A stretch of DNA of 31,075 nucleotides from a virus. The notes below the pieces were generated by a model. It saw only the letters and a program-made list of their open reading frames with translations. It did no database searches and was not told the origin of the DNA. Position 1 is the stretch's first letter; each line of letters begins with the position of its first letter. This document shows, in pieces, positions 21,443-27,693 of this stretch. The stretch lies in the IMG/VR virus record IMGVR_UViG_3300043446_002610, positions 1 to 31,075 of that record, one strand, 5' to 3'. Both the position numbers and the translations under genes were made by a program.

Positions 21443-21657
21443 AAAACTGGGCTACTATCCCCCGAAGAAATGCTGAGCCAGCATTGGCTTGGGCCCGGAT
21501 GCGTTGCAACACTTACATTACCAACGACTACAGTGTTGAGGGTGGGAGAATAGATGCATATGAAGCCGGAGATGACTTCGAGTATGTTGATTTCTTTTTC
21601 AGTGACACCGAACAGGGTCACAAGGAAATGACTATGTTCATGTTGAGGTGGGCGTGA
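21433..21657 (+). CDS. LRW-family small protein
   Basis: 74 residues from the ATG at 21433, set within the Lys-Trp codons of the previous gene (10-base overlap; ATG 21421 would add four residues). Core AEPALAWARMRCNTY has Ala after Trp; the middle is acidic (DDFEYVDFFFSDTE), end HKEMTMFMLRWA. Confidence 0.75.
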   Translation: MDIKNWATIPRRNAEPALAWARMRCNTYITNDYSVEGGRIDAYEAGDDFEYVDFFFSDTEQGHKEMTMFMLRWA

Positions 21658-21863
21658 GATACTTAGTGAAAGATAAACTTGTCAAATACCCGCCAGCACT
21701 GACACCAGATGATATACAGACTTCAACAATGTATCAGGTTTACAATTGGTGTAGACAAGAATTCGGCGATGATGAGCGGCGAGGTAGGTGGGCGTTTTAT
21801 TCAACTTACTGGAGTTTTCGTGATGAAAAAGATTATGTTTTGTTTATGTTGAGGTGGTCATAA
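21654..21863 (+). CDS. LRW-family small protein, GTG start
   Basis: 69 residues, starting at a GTGA overlap, with GAGGTGG as SD. Core QVYNWCRQEFGDDERRGRWAF, end DEKDYVLFMLRWS. This is a near-consensus member with no insertions. Confidence 0.8.
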   Translation: MRYLVKDKLVKYPPALTPDDIQTSTMYQVYNWCRQEFGDDERRGRWAFYSTYWSFRDEKDYVLFMLRWS

Positions 21864-22123
21864 TGGTAGCAAACACACATCCTCCGCCGCCTAACCCGAA
21901 AACGCTGGCCAATCAGTGGTTGTGGGACTACAATCCTGGTCGCCAGCGTTGGGAAACTTATCGTCAGCCAGCAAACTGGCCGTTTGGCTTGTATGGTTGG
22001 TTGCGTGAAGCGTTTGGCAATCCTCTGTCAGAAGATCCCAACAGTGAGTGGGACTACACCGGTGGGCATATCTACTTGTATCGCGAAGACTATGTAACGG
22101 CATTTGCATTGAAGTGGTCATGA
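21863..22123 (+). CDS. LRW-family protein, Pro-rich start
   Basis: 86 residues, TAATG start. Starts with a Pro-rich run (THPPPPNPK), then WLWDYNPGRQRWETY, core FGLYGWLREAFGNPL, end REDYVTAFALKWS. The Pro-rich run may be flexible or exposed. Confidence 0.78.
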   Translation: MVANTHPPPPNPKTLANQWLWDYNPGRQRWETYRQPANWPFGLYGWLREAFGNPLSEDPNSEWDYTGGHIYLYREDYVTAFALKWS

Positions 22124-22344
22124 ACACAATCAAATTTCCAAAACTGCATCGTGTTATCTACGCTCACACCACAAATGGAGTACGGGCAGCGTACCAAAGA
22201 AGTTACAAGGACCATTTGGTGGATGCTTGGCTTAAAGAAAACTGCCACAATCCTTACTATCACAGTCCCGGGTATCTTGAAGAAAAGTTCATTGAGTTTG
22301 AATGTGACGAGGACGCTGTGTTGTTTGCGTTGAGGTGGGCATAG
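22120..22344 (+). CDS. LRW-family small protein
   Basis: 74 residues, ATGA start. Core HLVDAWLKENCHNPY, strand EEKFIEFEC, end DEDAVLFALRWA. Its stop is TAG and overlaps a GTG (TAGTG), unlike other junctions. Confidence 0.8.
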   Translation: MNTIKFPKLHRVIYAHTTNGVRAAYQRSYKDHLVDAWLKENCHNPYYHSPGYLEEKFIEFECDEDAVLFALRWA

Positions 22345-22601
22345 TGTGGCAATTAGCAAGGCATCGTATGTTGCATGACCGTTATATGAATTTACATCAA
22401 GGAATGGTTGTAGCAGTTGAGCATGACTGGATCAAAACATTTGCCCTACTGCCACACAAAACAATTGGCAACAAATATGTATGGTTGAAAAAAATATATG
22501 TTCGCAGAGTATGGGTATATACTGGCTTTATAGACGAACCCGAAACACAATATGCTGAACTTTTTGACATTCTTCAAGACCAAGTACAAAGCTTACTGTG
22601 A
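22344..22601 (+). CDS. Conserved phage hypothetical, not LRW family
   Basis: 85 residues from the GTG at 22344, with GAGGTGG upstream (an in-frame GTG at 22335 is possible). No LRW end. HDWIKTFALLPHKTIGNKYVWLKKIYVRRVWVYTGFIDEPETQYAELFDIL resembles a beta-rich phage protein I recall (FxxLPxxxxxGxxVWLxxxYVR...TGF...YxxLFDIL). Function unknown. It may be a cargo gene caught in the array. Confidence 0.65.
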   Translation: MWQLARHRMLHDRYMNLHQGMVVAVEHDWIKTFALLPHKTIGNKYVWLKKIYVRRVWVYTGFIDEPETQYAELFDILQDQVQSLL

Positions 22602-22980
22602 TGAACGCACTCTAAAAAAGAGTGGGTTTAGTTCTTGGAAAGCTTACCATCAATGGCATGATCCCGATGTGCAGCAAGGGGCTACGATAATTAAAGATTT
22701 TTATCACGGCTACCCCTTTGTATATGTCTGTGACAACTACAACCACTACTGTTATAAATTACTAGCAGACTATGGACCCGGTGGTCAACGATATGGTATG
22801 CACGATATTCAGGATTGGCTTACAGACAATCACTCCAACAAAGTGCGTTGGGAAATGCATCGTGTCATATATGGTCGTTATCATGGTTGGGAAATAAATG
22901 AAATAGGCGGCGGAGACTATATGTTTTTTGCTTTTAAAAATGAACAAGATTATGCTATGTTTATGTTGAGGTGGTCATAA
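22552..22980 (+). CDS. Long LRW-family protein with extra domain
   Basis: 142 residues, the longest member. The ATG at 22552 lies 50 bases inside the previous gene with no clear SD, so the start is uncertain. The N-terminal part (CDERTLKKSGFSSWKAYHQWHDPD, then IKDFYHGYPFVYVC) is a segment I recall in other phage LRW-ended proteins. Core DIQDWLTDNHSNKVRW, then NEIGGGDYMFFAFKNEQDYAMFMLRWS. It may show the ancestral full-length form. Confidence 0.78.
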   Translation: MLNFLTFFKTKYKAYCDERTLKKSGFSSWKAYHQWHDPDVQQGATIIKDFYHGYPFVYVCDNYNHYCYKLLADYGPGGQRYGMHDIQDWLTDNHSNKVRWEMHRVIYGRYHGWEINEIGGGDYMFFAFKNEQDYAMFMLRWS

Positions 22981-23240
22981 TGGAAATTGAAGAATTAGCC
23001 AGAATGTGCAGTCGTCAATGGATCGGGGATAGTCCGGTAGGGTATCTATCAGGAGAGGCAAGATTTATAACAGGGGATCATTACACTGACTTACATTTAG
23101 ACCAATTAGAAAAGAAATATGGTCTAAGAGTTATAATGACCGCTGTTGCTGACCCCTATGGTCGAAAGAAATATAAGATTAAAAATTATGAAATCTTAGA
23201 CGAAAAAAAGTTTTTGATGTTCATGTTGAGGTGGTCATAA
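22980..23240 (+). CDS. LRW-family protein, divergent core
   Basis: 86 residues, TAATG start. The core Trp is lost (HLDQLEKKYGLRV occupies its place), middle GRKKYKIKNYEIL, end DEKKFLMFMLRWS with a perfect terminus. The end is thus kept more strictly than the core helix. Confidence 0.75.
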   Translation: MEIEELARMCSRQWIGDSPVGYLSGEARFITGDHYTDLHLDQLEKKYGLRVIMTAVADPYGRKKYKIKNYEILDEKKFLMFMLRWS

Positions 23241-23482
23241 TGGTGTATTCAGTATTGTTATTTGAACACGATTCTGAAAAAGAAATTCCCCATTGGTGGC
23301 GGAATTTTTGTAAACACTCTGTTGATGACATAGACGGAGTAAACGAACAACTGTTGGAATACTCTGCTCATTTTGTCTGTATGACAGAGCGCAAGGAAAA
23401 AGGACCAAGACAATTTGGCAAACGCTATATTGATTTCTATGACGAACAAGCGTATACTTGGTTTGTATTGAGGTGGTCATGA
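23240..23482 (+). CDS. LRW-family small protein
   Basis: 80 residues, TAATG start. Acidic; core EIPHWWRNFCKHSVDDID with Trp-Trp and a Cys shifted two residues later. End DEQAYTWFVLRWS. The basic middle (TERKEKGPRQFGKRY) contrasts with the acidic start. Confidence 0.78.
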   Translation: MVYSVLLFEHDSEKEIPHWWRNFCKHSVDDIDGVNEQLLEYSAHFVCMTERKEKGPRQFGKRYIDFYDEQAYTWFVLRWS

Positions 23483-23796
23483 TAACTAGTATTTGGTACG
23501 ACAGTGAAGATAAATTACCTGAAAAAGAAGGTTATTATCTTGGCTACAAAAAACCTACTTTGGGCGACGACGAGGAAGGATTTGGTTTATATTATTGGGG
23601 AACTTATTATCGTCAGTGGCGTGAAAATATATCTACTCATTCGCCAACAATTTTTATAAGTTTTTGGTGTGAACCTCCTGATATAAAATATCCTATGAGT
23701 CAGATATTGATGCCCACTGATGCAGAAATAGATGCTTGGAAAAATGTACAAGATGCTATTTCAAAATACAACATGATCAAAAATTTAGTGCAATGA
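23479..23796 (+). CDS. DUF551-like phage protein, not LRW family
   Basis: 105 residues, ATGA start at 23479. SIWYDSEDKLPEKEGYYLGYKKP followed by TIFISFWCEPP matches the DUF551 layout (W...DxLPExxGxYL...xxxHWxPLPxPP), found in many phages with unknown role. The last 35 residues form a helical extension. Its insertion keeps the coupling pattern on both sides. Confidence 0.75.
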   Translation: MITSIWYDSEDKLPEKEGYYLGYKKPTLGDDEEGFGLYYWGTYYRQWRENISTHSPTIFISFWCEPPDIKYPMSQILMPTDAEIDAWKNVQDAISKYNMIKNLVQ

Positions 23797-24173
23797 GTAA
23801 ATTTGAAATTCACAGCTTATATAAATTGCCGTCAGGTCAATACTTGCCCACAGGACTTAATATCTGGCAAAAACTTTGGTGGCAATTTATTCCTGGTGTT
23901 GTTATTAAAGTTAAATGGCCCCGGGGCAACATTGTAGTTGATCACAACGATCCCAGATGGCGAGATATAGGCGGTGCTGTTTGGGTAGATCTAGGATTTA
24001 GTGCAGATCCCAATGATCATTACCGTTGGTATTTGGAAAAACATGTGGGTCGACAAGGGTGGGATTGGAATTGGGGACTAGCAGATCGGGACGCTACCGA
24101 CGATTGCCTTACCATAAAGATTAGACGAAAATATGCTGACCATGCTACAATAATGGTATTGCAGTGGAGTTAA
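23793..24173 (+). CDS. Long LRW-family protein with altered end
   Basis: 126 residues, ATGA start. An added N-terminal domain (LPSGQYLPTGLNIWQKLWWQFIPGVVIKVKWP) precedes the family part: HYRWYLEKHVGRQGWDWNWG, then YADHATIMVLQWS, with Gln for Arg. Trp-rich throughout. The end codon CAG-TGG forms the GTG start of the next gene. Confidence 0.75.
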   Translation: MSKFEIHSLYKLPSGQYLPTGLNIWQKLWWQFIPGVVIKVKWPRGNIVVDHNDPRWRDIGGAVWVDLGFSADPNDHYRWYLEKHVGRQGWDWNWGLADRDATDDCLTIKIRRKYADHATIMVLQWS

Positions 24174-24388
24174 CTTTGGGTAATCATATATTTGTTCAAA
24201 AAGGTCGTGTGGCACTTGTGGGCGATGAGCGTGATGTTGCTGTAAAAAGTCAGCATCGTATGGCAGTATGGGAATGGTGCGACAAAAATAAAATTAAATT
24301 GGAATACCAAGGTACACTAGACAGAACAGACTTATGGCGTGTAAAAGATGACCAACAGCGTAGCTGGTTTATTTTGAGGTGGGCATGA
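24164..24388 (+). CDS. LRW-family small protein
   Basis: 74 residues from a GTG inside the previous Gln-Trp codons (10-base overlap); a TTG at 24176 is an alternative. Core MAVWEWCDKNKIKLEYQG, end DQQRSWFILRWA. The N-terminal half resembles a short beta-sheet (HIFVQKGRVALVGDE). Confidence 0.75.
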   Translation: MELTLGNHIFVQKGRVALVGDERDVAVKSQHRMAVWEWCDKNKIKLEYQGTLDRTDLWRVKDDQQRSWFILRWA

Positions 24389-24681
24389 AAGGTCCTGTTA
24401 AGATTTTAGGACATACTGTTCCCTTGATCAATAAAAAACAGCCAGAAACTTGGCAGTCATACCTGCGTAGACTGGGCAATGGTATCAATGGCATCGCAGA
24501 AAGAAGCAAAACAATTACCGAAGAGCAAATCGTAGCCAACGCATATAAATGGATGCAGATCAAATATCCTGGTGCCTACACCGTAGAGCAGTTTTACAAT
24601 GCTGACAAAATGAAATGGGATCTGCGATTAAAGTTTGAAGATGCTCAAGAAGAAACTATGTGGTTATTGAGGTGGTCATGA
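24385..24681 (+). CDS. LRW-family protein
   Basis: 98 residues, ATGA start. Basic N-terminal helix region (TWQSYLRRLGNGINGIAERSKT), core NAYKWMQIKYPGAYT, strand WDLRLKFED, end AQEETMWLLRWS. The helical N-terminus is not shared with its direct neighbours. Confidence 0.78.
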   Translation: MKGPVKILGHTVPLINKKQPETWQSYLRRLGNGINGIAERSKTITEEQIVANAYKWMQIKYPGAYTVEQFYNADKMKWDLRLKFEDAQEETMWLLRWS

Positions 24682-24884
24682 GAGAACTTCGCAAAGATCT
24701 TTGGCCTTACAAAGTTACAGTCAACAGTGATTGGAAGAACGATATCACACCTGTAGAAGTTTGGTTAGGTGAACAGCTGGGCACTTTTAAAGGCCGTTGG
24801 AATGTTGTTTATAGGCATAATCGTACTGATTTTTATTTTAGATTCAGCCATGATGCTACATTATTTGCATTAAAGTGGTCATGA
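24678..24884 (+). CDS. LRW-family small protein
   Basis: 68 residues, ATGA start. Core PVEVWLGEQLGTFKGRWNVVY, strand FYFRF, end SHDATLFALKWS. A compact near-consensus member; its codons TTA-AAG-TGG leave a poorer SD than most junctions. Confidence 0.8.
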   Translation: MRELRKDLWPYKVTVNSDWKNDITPVEVWLGEQLGTFKGRWNVVYRHNRTDFYFRFSHDATLFALKWS

Positions 24885-25165
24885 AAGTTAAAGATACACT
24901 AACAATTGATTTAGTGCGTGCCTCCCTGCGTGAAAAGGCCCGCGAGTTTGCTCCAGCGGCACTATGGGAGAAGCCTGCAAGTAACGCTAACATTAGTTAC
25001 ATAAAACAAACTTATCCAAATTGGCAGTACAACGGTGTAGATAGTTTTCAAAATGTAATGCTATGGTGCGAAGAACATCTTGGCAACAACTGGATTTGGA
25101 ACATGGAAACAATTTACTTTAAAACCGAACAACATAAACTGTTATTTTTATTGAGGTGGTCGTGA
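24881..25165 (+). CDS. LRW-family protein
   Basis: 94 residues, ATGA start. A 45-residue helical lead (IDLVRASLREKAREFAPAALW) precedes NWQYNGVDSFQNVMLWCEEHLGNNWIW and the end QHKLLFLLRWS. The core is close to consensus. Confidence 0.8.
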   Translation: MKVKDTLTIDLVRASLREKAREFAPAALWEKPASNANISYIKQTYPNWQYNGVDSFQNVMLWCEEHLGNNWIWNMETIYFKTEQHKLLFLLRWS

Positions 25166-25455
25166 TTAACCGTAAACAATTTCTACAACTGTTTAATAAT
25201 AACAGAAACGGTTTAGGCGATTGGGACAGTCCCTTATGGTTACCAGAACAGTATAATAACCATAAACCCAGTAGATGGTTTGTAAATATTAGACCCTTAA
25301 ATCGTCAAAACTTTAAGACAGAATTTTGGGCATGGGTAAATAAAACCTGCCGAGGTCAAGTTTTATGCTATAGTAGCAGCAATGAGAAACAAGAAGAATG
25401 GTGGGGATTTACACACCGCGACGATATTGTTTTATTTTTACTGAAGTGGAGTTAA
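25162..25455 (+). CDS. LRW-family protein, GTG start
   Basis: 97 residues, GTGA start. Asn-rich lead (LFNNNRNGLGDWDS), core FWAWVNKTCRG (V after Trp), end HRDDIVLFLLKWS. Followed by a two-base gap, not an overlap, before a non-family gene. Confidence 0.78.
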   Translation: MINRKQFLQLFNNNRNGLGDWDSPLWLPEQYNNHKPSRWFVNIRPLNRQNFKTEFWAWVNKTCRGQVLCYSSSNEKQEEWWGFTHRDDIVLFLLKWS

Positions 25456-25457
25456 TT

Positions 25458-25844
25458 ATGACTGATGATATCAATAATGTCAACAATTTCTGCAGAAAAT
25501 ACTATGCAACTGTGGGCCCTAACGGCAACTATCAGCGTAGAACACTGCAAGTTCCACTTAAACAAAATGCAGAATTTTACAACGACTTTGAATTAAGTTA
25601 TCGTAATATTCCAATGTTGAAAATAGTAATGCCCGAGGATAGCTTTGGATATTTGCTTGAGAGTCAAAATCATATTCAAACGCTTATAGGCAGAACTCCC
25701 GAGTCTTACTCGGGCCATATGTACAAAGACATTGCCATGCAGATTGTTGAACGCGAAGACGCAGAAATTAGACTGCGTAATCAACATCCAGGACTGAAAG
25801 ATCTTTATAACCAATATCAAATGATGTTGCATTTAGTACGATGA
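25458..25844 (+). CDS. Hypothetical protein, not LRW family
   Basis: 128 residues, ATG just past the previous stop. DDINNVNNFCRKYYATVGPNGNYQRRTLQVPL, then beta-rich LSYRNIPMLKIVMPEDSFGYLLESQ, and a helical end (AMQIVEREDAEIRLRNQHPGLKDLYNQYQMMLHLV). I recall similar C-termini (RNxxPxLKxLxxQYQxMLxL) in T4-like phage proteins. No end motif. The next member starts by ATGA. Confidence 0.7.
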   Translation: MTDDINNVNNFCRKYYATVGPNGNYQRRTLQVPLKQNAEFYNDFELSYRNIPMLKIVMPEDSFGYLLESQNHIQTLIGRTPESYSGHMYKDIAMQIVEREDAEIRLRNQHPGLKDLYNQYQMMLHLVR

Positions 25845-26065
25845 CTGATTTGTTTAACAATGCCAAAGACTATAAATTTTTGGTTGCGCCAAATTATCTT
25901 ACTGATCACGAGTTGTTGATCATACTGACTGACATAAAATTTTGGAATGAATACTACGATGATTTGGATACATGGTGTCGAGAAAATCGCAGTCAAAGAC
26001 AGGGCATGACTGTTGTCTTGCCTGATGCCGAAACACTAACATTATTTTGCCTACGATGGACATAA
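25841..26065 (+). CDS. LRW-family small protein
   Basis: 74 residues, ATGA start. Core YYDDLDTWCRENRSQRQG, strand MTVVLPD, end AETLTLFCLRWT. Acidic. The CGA-TGG codons form the ATG of the last member. Confidence 0.78.
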   Translation: MTDLFNNAKDYKFLVAPNYLTDHELLIILTDIKFWNEYYDDLDTWCRENRSQRQGMTVVLPDAETLTLFCLRWT

Positions 26066-26310
26066 TCATTAGTGAAGGCAAAGTGTTTGGCGCTCGTTAT
26101 CTAACAGCAGAACCTAGAGTGTCGTCATGGGATTTAGATGGTGACTGGGGAGGTATAAACATATGGGAACAAATGGAAGATTGGTGTACTGAAACATTTG
26201 GTGTATCAGAAGGTTCTTTTGAACCTAGTCAACGATGGTATTGTAATAGTGCAAGATTTTGGTTCAGAGAGAAAAAAGATTTAGAATGGTTTATTATGCG
26301 TTGGAGCTAA
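26056..26310 (+). CDS. LRW-family protein, last array member
   Basis: 84 residues from the ATG inside the previous Arg-Trp codons. Core NIWEQMEDWCTETFGVSEG, middle RWYCNSARFWFRE, end KKDLEWFIMRWS. Its Arg codon is CGT, with no SD-like terminus, and the gene is followed by a promoter rather than a coupled start. This fits the idea that AGG is kept only where a downstream start needs it. Confidence 0.78.
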   Translation: MDIIISEGKVFGARYLTAEPRVSSWDLDGDWGGINIWEQMEDWCTETFGVSEGSFEPSQRWYCNSARFWFREKKDLEWFIMRWS

Positions 26311-26339
26311 TTGACATAAATTCAATTTGGCTATATAAT
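26311..26339 (+). promoter_or_regulatory. Consensus AATTC-box promoter after the array
   Basis: TTGACA (26311-26316), 17-base spacer beginning TAAATTC, TATAAT (26334-26339): perfect consensus. It begins right after the array's last stop and precedes the SD (AAGGAG) of the next gene. Confidence 0.8.
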
Positions 26340-26355
26340 AAATCAAGGAGACTGT

Positions 26356-26649
26356 ATGAGCGACCCAGACGATAAATTTAAACACAGCAAACGATTGCAA
26401 AAAGAAGAAAATGCAATTCATCGTCAACAAAAGATTGCCAAAACACACGGAGCACCCGAACATGCCACAGAAGCACACAGATACAGTAAACATCATGCCA
26501 TGAACTGCGGTGATCCCAAGTGTATCATGTGCGGCAATCCTCGTAAAACTTTTAAACAATTAACAGCACAAGAACAAAGACTATTTCAAGACTTGGACCG
26601 CGAAACAGATCGAAAAAGCAACGGAATCAAACCCCAGGACGAACAATGA
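26356..26649 (+). CDS. Small conserved phage protein with possible Cys-x-metal site
   Basis: 97 residues, highly charged. EAHRYSKHHAMNCGDPKCIMCGNPRKTFKQLTAQEQRLF is a pattern I recall in many phages (HRYxKHHAxNCGxPKCxxCxNPRK). Three Cys plus His residues could bind zinc. The N-terminus is basic and helical. Role unknown. Start set by AAGGAG. The next gene follows by ATGA. Confidence 0.85.
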   Translation: MSDPDDKFKHSKRLQKEENAIHRQQKIAKTHGAPEHATEAHRYSKHHAMNCGDPKCIMCGNPRKTFKQLTAQEQRLFQDLDRETDRKSNGIKPQDEQ

Positions 26650-27116
26650 AAAAAATCTTTTATGAAAAAGTAGGCCGTAAGTATGTGCCAGTACAGGAGT
26701 ACGATGAATACCTCATTGACAGTTTCCCAAAAGGCAGTCATCTGGTCATGTGTTATCCTGCAGGTGAAAGTAGAGTTTATAATGTAGACCCTAACTATGC
26801 TGCTATGATTGCCGCCGGTCGTGTGGCTGCTGATGCTATGTGTCGGGCTATTGGAGAAGCCAGAGAAATGCAAAAAGAAAAATACGGTAATCGCGCCTTG
26901 ACCAATGAACAGTTAGCAGCATGGAATCATTTTATTGAAGTCATGGGCGAAAGCGGTCGTTTTATTCATTACAACAGCATTCGTGACATCGCTGAGGTTG
27001 GCATTAAAGCCTTAGAAGCCGAAGCTGTTAAGTTGATGCAACACGAAACAGTTCGTGCAGCCTATGAACAATTTTTAACTGTAGTTGAACTCTGTAAGGA
27101 GCAAAATCGTGCTTAA
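26646..27116 (+). CDS. Conserved phage hypothetical protein
   Basis: 156 residues, ATGA start. KKIFYEKVGRKYVPVQEYDEYLIDSFPKGSHLVMCYPAGESRVYNVDPNYAAMIAAGRVAADAM is a block I recall in phage genomes, followed by a long helical C-terminal part. It usually sits beside the preceding Cys-containing protein. No catalytic motif. Confidence 0.8.
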   Translation: MKKIFYEKVGRKYVPVQEYDEYLIDSFPKGSHLVMCYPAGESRVYNVDPNYAAMIAAGRVAADAMCRAIGEAREMQKEKYGNRALTNEQLAAWNHFIEVMGESGRFIHYNSIRDIAEVGIKALEAEAVKLMQHETVRAAYEQFLTVVELCKEQNRA

Positions 27117-27399
27117 ATACGGTGAAGTCAATCCCTTAAATGTATTTGGCCTAAGACGACTGGATCACTGCCCGCCCCACTTTATTGAAGTCAAATACAA
27201 ACTACAGTGCAGTGAGAAAAAGATCACAGATTGGATCATTGAAAATTTGGAAGGTCGCTTTTATGCCGGCGACAGTTACATGGAAGAAAATGACCATATT
27301 CATATGGTAAAAAGTGCGGCTTTTGAAATCCCAGGCGAAGCCAGCATGTTTGCGCTAATTTTGGACAAATTGAATACCTGGGAAATGAATTTATCATAA
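27109..27399 (+). CDS. Distant LRW-like protein
   Basis: 96 residues from a GTG after AAGGAG (27,096-27,101 area), overlapping the previous stop by eight bases. KKITDWIIENLEGRFYAG matches the W-helix layout and FEIPGEASMFALILDKLNTW the LF-x-L end, but the Arg-Trp is lost and the protein goes on for about ten residues. It may be a related fold outside the array. Confidence 0.7.
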   Translation: MLKYGEVNPLNVFGLRRLDHCPPHFIEVKYKLQCSEKKITDWIIENLEGRFYAGDSYMEENDHIHMVKSAAFEIPGEASMFALILDKLNTWEMNLS

Positions 27400-27414
27400 G
27401 AAAAAATATTTCTT

Positions 27415-27451
27415 CGAATAATCGCAGTAGTAAATAACTGTATATTATTCG
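27415..27451. other. Two-tier hairpin before gene 27460
   Basis: CGAATAAT (27415-27422) pairs with ATTATTCG (27444-27451); inside, CAGT (27425-27428) pairs with ACTG (27437-27440). The loop holds AGTAAATA, two bases off the T4 late box. No T-run follows, so regulation of the next gene, by RNA structure or DNA binding, is more likely than termination. Confidence 0.4.
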
Positions 27452-27459
27452 GAGTAACG

Positions 27460-27693
27460 ATGTCTGACGACACAGCAGCAAAACAAAGTCAAGTTAATCT
27501 TCAACTAGAAGATCTTATACGAGCTTTAGAAATAATTAATCTTGCATCCACTCGCGGTGCATTTAAGCCGGACGAATTCACTATTATTGGTGGAGTCTAT
27601 GATCGCATATTTGCTTTTTTATCAGCAAGTGGTGCTATCCAACGACCTCAGCCAGCTGAGGCGCAACCAGAAGGAAATCAACAAAATGATTAA
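27460..27693 (+). CDS. Conserved T4-like phage hypothetical protein
   Basis: 77 residues; ATG after GGAG. VNLQLEDLIRALEIINLASTRGAFKPDEFTIIGGVYDRIFAFL is a helical pattern I recall from T4-like cyanophages, with a Pro/Gln-rich tail. Function unknown. It overlaps the next start by eight bases. Confidence 0.8.
   Translation: MSDDTAAKQSQVNLQLEDLIRALEIINLASTRGAFKPDEFTIIGGVYDRIFAFLSASGAIQRPQPAEAQPEGNQQND

Larger units (their letters stand above)
18893..26310 (+). other. LRW array: about 29 tandem overlapping small genes, 25 of one family
   Basis: A continuous + strand run of tiny genes with stop/start overlaps. Twenty-five products share this plan: a helix with a conserved W followed by C or L about 25-60 residues from the end, an aromatic middle, and a terminal (D/A)xx(L/M)F-x-L(R/K)W(S/A/T/L). 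Outside this they differ greatly in sequence and in length (62-142 residues). Four inserted genes (19645, 22344, 23479, 25458) lack the plan. At 13 junctions the terminal Leu-Arg-Trp codons read TTG or CTG, then AGG, then TGG; they contain GAGGTGG, which matches the SD for the next start. I recall single such proteins in T4-like phages, but not an array of this size. Confidence 0.85.

Noticed and set aside
22335-22980. Frameshift splitting one gene into 22344 and 22552
   Set aside because: The first product ends near LFDIL as in the homologs I recall, and the second has its own conserved domain. Two overlapping genes fit better, although the second start is uncertain.
20385-25165. Repeated 15-base TTGAGGTGGTCATGA-like sequence, possible CRISPR or interspersed repeat
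   Set aside because: The copies fall at gene ends in frame, at irregular spacing, and encode the LRW end plus the next start. They are a coding/SD motif, not a CRISPR array.
18893-26310. Diversity-generating retroelement as the cause of array variation
   Set aside because: No reverse transcriptase gene and no template/variable repeat pair with adenine-directed changes was seen in the window. Members differ in length and domains, not only in point changes.
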